Positions 1 to 5,691 of a DNA stretch of 13,399 nt are shown here, piece by piece. The notes under the pieces were generated by a model. It saw only the letters and a program-made list of their open reading frames with translations, ran no database searches and had not been told where the DNA came from. Each line of letters begins with the position of its first letter. Within the stretch, counting starts at the first letter, position 1. Location of the stretch: positions 1 to 13,399 of the forward strand of contig JAHDCA010000004.1 of assembly GCA_020630115.1 (NCBI GenBank), in the 5' to 3' direction. A program made the position numbers and the translations under genes. The DNA is from Candidatus Dojkabacteria bacterium (lineage in GTDB: Bacteria; Patescibacteriota; Dojkabacteria; SC72; JAHDCA01).

Positions 1-776
1 CTGACGTGCCGATGTTTGCTGTATTTGATACTGAGTTCCATTCAACACTCCCTGAAAAAGCTTACTTCTACGCAATCCCATACGAATTTTATAGATCACA
101 TAAAATCAGGCGATACGGTTTTCATGGTACATCTCATAAATATCTTTACTCGAAGCTACAAAGCGAGACAAATAATGAATACCAAAAGGTAATTACAATA
201 CATCTAGGAGGTGGTTGTAGCATATGCGCAATCAAAAATGGCAAATCAATAGACACAAGCATGGGGTTCACTCCTCTAGAAGGTCTAGCGATGGCCTCAA
301 GGAGTGGAGACGTTGACTACGGAGTCGCTGATTACCTCCATACAGTTATGAATTACAGCTTTGCTCATATAAGTCATATGTTCAACAAAGAAAGCGGACT
401 CAAAGGTCTTACTGAGAAGACCGAATCAATGATTGAGATAATAGAAGGTTATAAGGTCGGTGAACAATGGGCTATAAGAGCGCTTGAGGTATACGTTTAT
501 CGCATTAAGAAATATATAGGAAGTTATGTCGCAGCAATGAATGGCCTTGACGCAATTGTATTTGCTGGGGGAGTAGGAGAGGGTTCCGACATCGTTAGAA
601 AACTAGTGTGCGAAGAAATGGAATTTTTTGGTATCCAGCTGGATAATAATAAAAATGATGGGCAGATTAATGTTCAAGTAACTACTGAGATCTCAAAAGA
701 TAATTCTGAGGTTAAGGTTTATGCAATACCAACTAATGAGGAGTTGATGATTGCTAGGAGTCTTGGGCAGACTTAA
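1..776 (+). CDS. ackA: acetate kinase, C-terminal part (5' end outside window)
   Basis: Acetate kinase interconverts acetyl phosphate plus ADP with acetate plus ATP in the cytoplasm, the ATP-yielding last step of acetate fermentation. The frame is open from base 3, so the GTG at 6 is an internal valine and not a start; about 140 residues of the usual ~400 are missing upstream. Visible family landmarks in order are the FDT-x-FH-x-T-x-P segment holding a catalytic Asp, RRYGFHGTSHKY with the active-site histidines, the phosphate-binding HLGGGCS, the S-R-S-G-D segment with the catalytic Arg, the adenosine-loop FAGGVGEGS and the C-terminal TNEE with the metal-binding Glu. Nothing looks degraded. 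The gene converges on the minus-strand 89-codon gene across 61 bases, in which I see no strong intrinsic terminator. Whether phosphotransacetylase or phosphoketolase lies upstream cannot be seen. Confidence 0.97.
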   Translation, partial: DVPMFAVFDTEFHSTLPEKAYFYAIPYEFYRSHKIRRYGFHGTSHKYLYSKLQSETNNEYQKVITIHLGGGCSICAIKNGKSIDTSMGFTPLEGLAMASRSGDVDYGVADYLHTVMNYSFAHISHMFNKESGLKGLTEKTESMIEIIEGYKVGEQWAIRALEVYVYRIKKYIGSYVAAMNGLDAIVFAGGVGEGSDIVRKLVCEEMEFFGIQLDNNKNDGQINVQVTTEISKDNSEVKVYAIPTNEELMIARSLGQT

Positions 777-837
777 AAGAAGATTACATTGAAATCTAGA
801 AAATTTATTCTCTTATTTATATCTTCGATTCATGGTT

Positions 838-1107
838 TTAGCTAAATGTAAGAGGATGTCCTGTATATGACTTCCAATTATAAGAGGACTTTCCAGCAAT
901 TCTTTTCATGATAGTTTTGTCATGAATAAGCTCAGGTGGATGAACATATATCTTCAGTACACTTGATGCATGTGTAACATGAGCAAGTATTTCGCCTTTT
1001 GCTAAACCCTCATCTAAAAGTGGCTTTAAGTCTTCCTTGTTATTTACCTCTTCAACTACTCTTTGGCCATTGAAATTTAATTTGGCCGAATAATCATTTA
1101 ATCCCAT
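838..1107 (-). CDS. 89-residue protein of unknown function, probably leaderless mRNA
   Basis: I do not recognise this protein. It is short and soluble-looking, with no signal peptide, membrane segment or cysteine. An acidic, helix-prone stretch (residues about 18-38, with repeated Lys/Glu/Asp-Leu) is followed by a mixed segment rich in His and Pro (about 42-62) and a basic C-terminus. It lies just downstream of typA on the same strand, 30 bases after the typA stop. It has its own near-consensus promoter: the -10 ends five bases before the ATG, so the transcript is expected to begin at or within a base or two of the start codon. No Shine-Dalgarno is present, consistent with a leaderless message. 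The next in-frame Met is at about residue 67, so no sensible alternative ATG exists. That the gene is real is inferred from the promoter, the fit between genes and ordinary composition, not from homology. Confidence 0.7.
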   Translation of the reverse strand: MGLNDYSAKLNFNGQRVVEEVNNKEDLKPLLDEGLAKGEILAHVTHASSVLKIYVHPPELIHDKTIMKRIAGKSSYNWKSYTGHPLTFS

Positions 1108-1112
1108 AACAT

Positions 1113-1141
1113 ATTTTACCCCATTGACATATAAATGTCAA
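1113..1141 (-). promoter_or_regulatory. near-consensus sigma70-type promoter of the 89-residue gene
   Basis: Read on the minus strand, TTGACA (1136-1141) is followed by exactly 17 bases and then TAAAAT (1113-1118). The -35 is a perfect consensus match and the -10 matches five of six. The expected transcription start, about seven bases past the -10, falls on the ATG at 1105-1107. The -35 overlaps the stop codon of typA (1138-1140), so the gene can be transcribed independently of the helicase-typA operon. Confidence 0.75.
1124..1141. repeat. 7-bp inverted repeat over the -35 region, operator-like
   Basis: TTGACAT, four bases (ATAA), then ATGTCAA: a perfect 7-bp inverted repeat. One arm contains the -35 hexamer of the 89-residue gene and the other lies in the spacer, the usual place for a repressor-binding site. 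As RNA it would be a weak A/U-rich hairpin with no following U tract, so it does not look like a terminator for typA. That it binds a regulator is inference from symmetry and position; a chance repeat is possible in AT-rich DNA. Confidence 0.45.
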
Positions 1142-3003
1142 CTCTTCCCCTTCCGTTTAGCCTTTTTCTCAGCCTCAAACTGCTGTTGCTTGTTCAGATA
1201 TCTCTTACGCATCCTGATATTCTCAGGTGTAACTTCTAGCATTTCATCATCATGAAGAAGGCCGATAGCATTTTCGATAGTCAACTCAAGAGTAGATTTC
1301 AAGTTTACAAGTGTAATCTCACCCCGAGCCATACGCACATTGTTTTTTTCACGAGCCTTGCAAGCATTAACATGGATGTCTTTGTCATCTTTAGTAAGAC
1401 CAAGGATCATTCCTTCGTAGATCTCAACATTTGGTTCGATTATGAACTGACCTCTATCTTGAAGAGAGTTCATAGAGTATGCTAAAGCTTTACCAGTAGC
1501 ATTTGAGATTAGTCTACCTTGAAGCATCTTATCATTGTCTTTTACGTATTTAACGTGATCAACTGTGTGGTTATGCATCACTAGATTTCCCTTTGTAAGA
1601 GTTATCAGAGTCCTTTTAAGACCTAGAAGGTCACGAGTTCTCATTTTGTAAGTGTATTGAGCATTAGTATTGATAATCTGCATATCTAGGAATTCAGCTT
1701 GCTTGGAGCCCATCTCAGTTGAGATAACGCCTTGGTATTCTTCTGGTACTTCGATAAAAACTTCCTCAACTGGTTCAACAATTACACCATCGATTTCACT
1801 CAAGATAACTTCAGGTTTCTGAATCTGGAATTCAAATCCTTCTCTTCTAAGAGTCTCTATAAATACAGCTAGGTGAAGCTCACCTCTACCTGCTACATAG
1901 TATGCACCATCGTCTGATTTGTTAATGTCTAAACTTACATTTGAAATTCTTTCAAGCTCAAGTCGATTTTGTAGCTGTTTAAGTCCTGAAAATTTACCTT
2001 CTCTGCCTAAGAAAGGAGATGTATTAGCTTCAAATTTTACTTTAAGAGTAGGTGGGGAGACCTTGATAGTTGGTAGCGCTTCTGGGCTGTCAGGAGCACA
2101 GATAGTATCACCAACATTCACATCTTCGATACCAGTAACGATTACGATTTCACCAACACTCACAGTTTCAAGTGCAACATCAGCTAAACCAAGTCTTTGA
2201 CTTAAGGCTTTGATCTTACCTTGTACCTTCATACTTGGATCATCAGCATTTACAACAACAACCGACTGACCAACTTTAGCAGAACCTCTCTGGATCTTAC
2301 CAGCAAGTTGTCTACCAAAGTGAGGATTGTATTCAATTGAGTTTACTTGCATCTGAAATGCTCCATCTAGCTCACCAGTTGGTGCTGGAACGTAGTCAAT
2401 AAAACAGTCGAGTAGTGGAGTAGTATCAGCTTCTAAAGCTCCTAGAGCATCTTCTCGTTCTTCAGGAAGTTCTAAGAAAACTTGTCCATTACGTCCTACA
2501 GCGTAGAAAGTTGGGAAGTCAAGAAGCTCAAGATCCTCAACTAAAGTCAAGAACAAGTCCTGAACCTTAGATAGAGTGTTCTTTGCATCGGCGAGTTTTT
2601 TGTCGATCTTGTTAACACAAACAATAGGTTTAAGACCAAGCTCAAGAGCTTTTTTAAGTACAAACTTCGTCTGAGGCATAACTCCTTCTTGTGCGTCAAC
2701 AAGAAGAACACAACCATCAGCCATATTTAGAGTTCTCTCAACCTCACCACCAAAGTCGGCGTGACCTGGAGTATCGATGATGTTGATTAAGTGATCCTTG
2801 TATGGAATAGCAATACTTTTAGCTTGAATTGTAATTCCTCTTTCTTTTTCAAGATCGTTAGAATCCATTATTCTATCTTCATTCATTGACTCTTCATTAA
2901 GAGTTAGGTTCTGAGATTGCTTAATAAATGCATCAACCAAAGTAGTTTTACCATGGTCTACGTGTGCAATAATTGCTATATTTCGAATGTTTGACTTAGT
3001 CAT
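1138..3003 (-). CDS. typA: translational GTPase TypA/BipA
   Basis: A ribosome-associated GTPase of the EF-G/LepA superfamily that supports 50S subunit assembly and stress or cold growth. At 621 residues it is slightly longer than the usual ~605-615. The order is G1 HVDHGKTT (14-21), switch I with EKERGITIQ (52-60), G3 DTPGH (77-81), G4 NKID (131-134), domain II, EF-G-like domains, then the BipA-specific C-terminal domain with the family signature EVTPENIRMRKR near residue 600, ending in a Lys-rich tail. The G5 region reads YAVGRNG where BipA usually has YASAxxG, so the common Ser-Ala is absent. Starting at 3003 gives the typical N-terminus (a few residues before RNIAIIAHVDHGKT). The start lies only five bases after the helicase stop codon and has no Shine-Dalgarno, pointing to reinitiation by ribosomes finishing the helicase gene. 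Confidence 0.97.
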   Translation of the reverse strand: MTKSNIRNIAIIAHVDHGKTTLVDAFIKQSQNLTLNEESMNEDRIMDSNDLEKERGITIQAKSIAIPYKDHLINIIDTPGHADFGGEVERTLNMADGCVLLVDAQEGVMPQTKFVLKKALELGLKPIVCVNKIDKKLADAKNTLSKVQDLFLTLVEDLELLDFPTFYAVGRNGQVFLELPEEREDALGALEADTTPLLDCFIDYVPAPTGELDGAFQMQVNSIEYNPHFGRQLAGKIQRGSAKVGQSVVVVNADDPSMKVQGKIKALSQRLGLADVALETVSVGEIVIVTGIEDVNVGDTICAPDSPEALPTIKVSPPTLKVKFEANTSPFLGREGKFSGLKQLQNRLELERISNVSLDINKSDDGAYYVAGRGELHLAVFIETLRREGFEFQIQKPEVILSEIDGVIVEPVEEVFIEVPEEYQGVISTEMGSKQAEFLDMQIINTNAQYTYKMRTRDLLGLKRTLITLTKGNLVMHNHTVDHVKYVKDNDKMLQGRLISNATGKALAYSMNSLQDRGQFIIEPNVEIYEGMILGLTKDDKDIHVNACKAREKNNVRMARGEITLVNLKSTLELTIENAIGLLHDDEMLEVTPENIRMRKRYLNKQQQFEAEKKAKRKGKS

Positions 3004-3008
3004 AATTA

Positions 3009-4700
3009 TTATTGATGTCTTGAATTATTATATCTAGATCTATTTCCGTTACTATGCGATCTTCTTTCAGAGCTTCGGTTAGAATTTCTTCCTGAGTTAC
3101 CTCTGCTACTAGAGTCAGAATCACTGTATCTTCTCATTGTAGTATTTCGATCTGAACTCATACCTGAGCCTCGATCATCTCTTCTACCTCTTGAGTTACC
3201 ACCTCTATCATTTCTATCGCTATATCCGTCTCTAGATCTTCCGCCAAATCCTCTTGAAGAGTTTCGGCTTCCACCACGACCAGACCCACCATTACCTCTG
3301 AAATTCCTTCTCCCTCTAGAACCACCACCTGAACCACGACTTCTTCTATCGAAGTTATCATTATCGTAGCTTTCGTAGTTTTGAACTTTCTTCTCTGGTC
3401 TTTCGATTGATTCGATCTTTGCGATATCAACACCATCTATCTTATACTGTCTCAGATTGCTTGAAGGTACAAAAGTATATGCAGTACCAGTTTTACCATT
3501 ACGACCTGTTCGACCAACTCTGTGTACGTACTCATCATAGTTTTCAGGTTCATCGTAGTTAATGACGTGTGTTACATCATCAATATCCAGACCTCTTGCA
3601 GCAACATTAGTTGCAACTAGGATATCAAAGTGATCTCGCTTATAACTTTCAATAATTCTTCGTCTCTGATTCTGTCTCTTATCGCCATGAAGTGCATCAG
3701 CTCGATAATCTTGTGAGCTAAGTAAGCTTACAAGCTTGTCAGCAAAGATCTTAGTATCAACAAAGATAATCATCTTAGTGTATCCAAGAGCATTTAAGAT
3801 ATTTCTTAGTATGTCGAATTTTTCATCTTTGTGAGAGTAACTTACAACATCTTGAGTGATGTTTGCAACAGCTTTGTTTGCTTCAATTTCAACAAATTCA
3901 TATTTGTGAACGATTGTTTCAATTGTTGATTTAATCTTCTTATCAAGAGTAGCAGAGAAGAGTAGTGTTTGTCTGTCTGGGTTCGTCTGATTATATATAT
4001 CAAGGATGTCATCTTTGAATCCCATATCAAGCATTCTATCTACCTCATCGATTACAACATTATTGAACTTTTTGAAGTTGATGTGACCCTGGTTACCCAT
4101 GTCGATAAGCCTACCAGGTGTACCAATAATGATCTGTGGGTCTCTTCTTAGGTTGCTCATCTGCCTCTGCATAGACTCACCACCGATCACTAACTCACTT
4201 CGAACTGAAGTTGACCTAGTTAAAGTAATAGTCTCCTTTAAAATTTGCATAGCAAGTTCTCTAGTAGGAGTAATGATTATGATTCTCTCATTCTGATCCT
4301 TTACAGCTTTATTAACCATAGGGATCAAGAAAGCTCCGGTTTTACCTGAACCTGTTTGAGCGATACCTACAACATTTTCGCCTTGTAATGCTTTAGGGAT
4401 AGTCAATGCTTGAATAGGAGACATCTTGATAAATCCTTTTGTTTGAAGATTCTGTTCAAGGGATTTGGTCAAGCTTAATGACACAAAACTTTCATCACCT
4501 TCCGTTAATGATTTAGTCTCTACCTGGTTTTCTAGATCTGGGTAAGAAACATAACTATTTGGGTGAATAAATTTCTTGAAATTTTTCTTTCCGCCTCGGC
4601 CTCTTCGACCACCGCCTCCTCGGTATCCTCCACCACTACCTCGGTGACCTCTACCTGAGCCGCTAAATTTACCTCTACCTCTGTGATTATGTGAATGCAT
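3009..4700 (-). CDS. DEAD-box ATP-dependent RNA helicase with Gly/Arg-rich tails
   Basis: A superfamily 2 RNA helicase that unwinds short RNA duplexes with ATP, here probably for ribosome assembly, mRNA remodelling or decay. Motifs in order: Q motif with F90 and Q97, motif I AQTGSGKT (114-121), Ia PTRELA (145-150), Ib TPGR (194-197), motif II DEVD (218-221, a common variant of DEAD), motif III SAT (249-251), IV IIFVDT (311-316), V ARGLDID (368-374) and VI HRVGRTGR (393-400). The core is flanked on both sides by low-complexity RNA-binding type sequence: residues 1-43 rich in Gly, Arg and His, and a tail from about 445 to 563 made largely of Arg, Gly, Ser, Asn and Asp with several RGG/SRG motifs. 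No DbpA- or CsdA-type folded C-terminal domain is evident, so it is closest to the RhlE/generic DEAD-box group. First gene of an operon with typA; no Shine-Dalgarno before the ATG. Confidence 0.96.
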   Translation of the reverse strand: MHSHNHRGRGKFSGSGRGHRGSGGGYRGGGGRRGRGGKKNFKKFIHPNSYVSYPDLENQVETKSLTEGDESFVSLSLTKSLEQNLQTKGFIKMSPIQALTIPKALQGENVVGIAQTGSGKTGAFLIPMVNKAVKDQNERIIIITPTRELAMQILKETITLTRSTSVRSELVIGGESMQRQMSNLRRDPQIIIGTPGRLIDMGNQGHINFKKFNNVVIDEVDRMLDMGFKDDILDIYNQTNPDRQTLLFSATLDKKIKSTIETIVHKYEFVEIEANKAVANITQDVVSYSHKDEKFDILRNILNALGYTKMIIFVDTKIFADKLVSLLSSQDYRADALHGDKRQNQRRRIIESYKRDHFDILVATNVAARGLDIDDVTHVINYDEPENYDEYVHRVGRTGRNGKTGTAYTFVPSSNLRQYKIDGVDIAKIESIERPEKKVQNYESYDNDNFDRRSRGSGGGSRGRRNFRGNGGSGRGGSRNSSRGFGGRSRDGYSDRNDRGGNSRGRRDDRGSGMSSDRNTTMRRYSDSDSSSRGNSGRNSNRSSERRSHSNGNRSRYNNSRHQ

Positions 4701-4715
4701 TTTATTGCAATAAAA
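4700..4715. repeat. 16-bp perfect palindrome touching the helicase start codon
   Basis: TTTTATTGCAATAAAA is perfectly self-complementary, and its last base on the minus strand is the A of the helicase ATG. It lies about 150 bases downstream of the inferred transcription start. At DNA level it could be a protein-binding site; at RNA level it could form only a weak A-U hairpin around a four-base loop. AT-rich intergenic DNA raises the chance of such palindromes, so function is unproven. Confidence 0.4.
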
Positions 4716-4802
4716 ATTTATTTATCACCGAAAATGCAGTCTTAATTCAATTTGAAATTCAGGCAATATATAACCTGGGAAAACATATTCAGTTTTAACT
4801 TC

Positions 4803-4861
4803 TGAGATTTCACATTCTAATTTGCTCTGTCTAATTAGCAGTTAGAGCCTCAGAAATCTCA
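4803..4861 (-). promoter_or_regulatory. foldable 5' end of the helicase-typA leader RNA
   Basis: The inferred mRNA (start near 4866) has a leader of about 166 bases. Its first 60 bases can form a stem of nine perfect pairs (TGAGATTTC with GAAATCTCA; 4853-4861 with 4803-4811) capped, across an asymmetric internal loop, by GCTCT pairing with AGAGC (4844-4848 with 4824-4828). A competing fold pairs TTCTGAG with CTCAGAA (4849-4855 with 4800-4806), and a third 8-bp complementarity (4863-4870 with 4810-4817) overlaps the first stem. Overlapping exclusive pairings are what a switching leader would show, but no known riboswitch class is recognised. A six-codon frame (MRFLRL then stop, 4842-4862) begins within a few bases of the expected RNA 5' end. 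Confidence 0.45.
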
Positions 4862-4872
4862 TGAATGTGAGT

Positions 4873-4881
4873 ATTATAGCA
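4873..4881 (-). promoter_or_regulatory. extended -10 promoter of the helicase-typA operon
   Basis: On the minus strand the bases read TGCTATAAT, a perfect -10 hexamer with the TGn extension. The -35 region is poor (best TTCCCG at 18-base spacing, 4897-4902), as is usual when an extended -10 is present. The expected start is near 4866, giving a leader of about 166 bases to the helicase ATG. This is the only consensus-quality minus-strand -10 I found between 4701 and 5140. Confidence 0.6.
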
Positions 4882-5140
4882 TGGAACTAGAAATTACGGG
4901 AAAAAGTGAGCACATTACTATTTCTTTCATTATCAATTGGTTTGATGATAACCAATCCCTATTGGGATAATTGTGAAAGCGAAAGCTGGCTAATCACTTA
5001 TACATGCCTCGTAAGGGTCTTTTTACCCCTATATCTACCAGTCTTCTTTCTACTAATATGTTTCCAGCCAAGCGGTGTAAAGTGTACCTTTGCCTTTAGT
5101 TTATAACAATAAAAACAGTCTATACCTAAATAACAGATGA
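4882..5140. other. 259-base non-coding stretch with small inverted repeats
   Basis: It lies between the end of the His-rich protein gene and the helicase promoter. I see no convincing gene. Perfect inverted repeats include ATTGGTT/AACCAAT with a seven-base loop (4936-4942 with 4950-4956) and the overlapping CCAAT/ATTGG (4952-4956 with 4961-4965) and ATCCC/GGGAT (4955-4959 with 4964-4968), so one strand can pair either way. A small AGC-GAAA-GCT hairpin with a GNRA-type loop follows near 4978-4987. No clear U-rich intrinsic terminator for the upstream operon is present. A plus-strand GTG frame (4906-5106) is open but not persuasive. Confidence 0.4.
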
Positions 5141-5674
5141 TTAAATATCGATAGTACCCTCCAGGACCTCACCATCAACAGCCCACTGGCTATGATCATT
5201 TGCATTAAGAGTAACTTTGACCTCATTACCGCCTTCGACAAGAAGCGAATCGTCGATATGGAAGTGAGTAGAGTAGATACGTGCGATCTTCTCACCGTTA
5301 ATAAACAGGTGAGCATGACCTTCGTTCTGAGTTTGGTCGTCCATACTCGCCTTATCAGGAGTAAAGGTAAAGTTCTCAGTTATAATTTTTAGATTATAAC
5401 CTGACTTAAGATCCTCAGTGAGTTCAACCTCAACTTTTGGTACCAACTCAGAATCAACCTCAACCTTATCATGCACCATTGAGTCATCTTTACCTTCAGT
5501 TTTATGCTCATCTTCAAAATTTTGAGCATCGTCATTATTATGAAATACCACACTGTGCTCTTGAGACTCATGCCGGCTGGCCTCATACGAACTACCAACA
5601 TAGAAAAAGAGTACTCCGGTTACTAGAACTATTAATACATTGATTAGATTTTCTCTGAATTTTTCAAAATCCAT
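5141..5674 (-). CDS. membrane-anchored His-rich extracytoplasmic protein, possible metal binder
   Basis: A 177-residue protein of unknown function. One hydrophobic helix (residues about 10-28), with basic or neutral residues before it and no cysteine, indicates an uncleaved N-terminal anchor rather than a lipoprotein. Residues 31-75 form an acidic linker with many His, Asp and Glu. The C-terminal domain (about 90-177) looks all-beta and contains GHAH (119-122), NGEK, THFHI with H137 and H139, and NDHSQWAVDG with H161. This recalls cupredoxin-like or copper/zinc-handling secreted domains, but the classic Cys-Met copper ligands are absent, so metal binding is a hypothesis based on the histidine pattern. 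A good Shine-Dalgarno (GAGG five bases before the ATG) fixes the start. It follows gpmI by 17 bases and is probably the last gene of the eno operon; nothing in the sequence explains its coupling to glycolysis. Confidence 0.85.
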   Translation of the reverse strand: MDFEKFRENLINVLIVLVTGVLFFYVGSSYEASRHESQEHSVVFHNNDDAQNFEDEHKTEGKDDSMVHDKVEVDSELVPKVEVELTEDLKSGYNLKIITENFTFTPDKASMDDQTQNEGHAHLFINGEKIARIYSTHFHIDDSLLVEGGNEVKVTLNANDHSQWAVDGEVLEGTIDI

Positions 5675-5691
5675 CTTTTCCTCATCTAAAG

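Noticed and set aside
6..14. GTG at 6 or ATG at 12 as the start of acetate kinase.
   Set aside because: The conserved N-terminal domain is missing and the frame is open to the window edge, so the gene begins upstream.
1124..1141. Intrinsic terminator of typA.
   Set aside because: The hairpin is A/U-rich, short and not followed by a U-run; it overlaps a -35 hexamer instead.
3158..3436. A 92-codon minus-strand frame rich in Val and Glu.
   Set aside because: It is the alternate frame of the Arg/Gly/Ser-rich helicase tail; biased codons keep it open and it has no start signals.
5018..5038. A GGGT/ACCC mini-hairpin with a T-run as a terminator in the 4882-5140 spacer.
   Set aside because: Only four pairs, and the T-run is in the loop on the plus strand; neither strand has the stem followed by Us.
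4906..5106. A 66-codon plus-strand frame with hydrophobic stretches in the helicase upstream spacer.
   Set aside because: It starts with GTG, has no good promoter or ribosome-binding site, its composition is irregular with no recognisable domain, and the region is better explained as non-coding.
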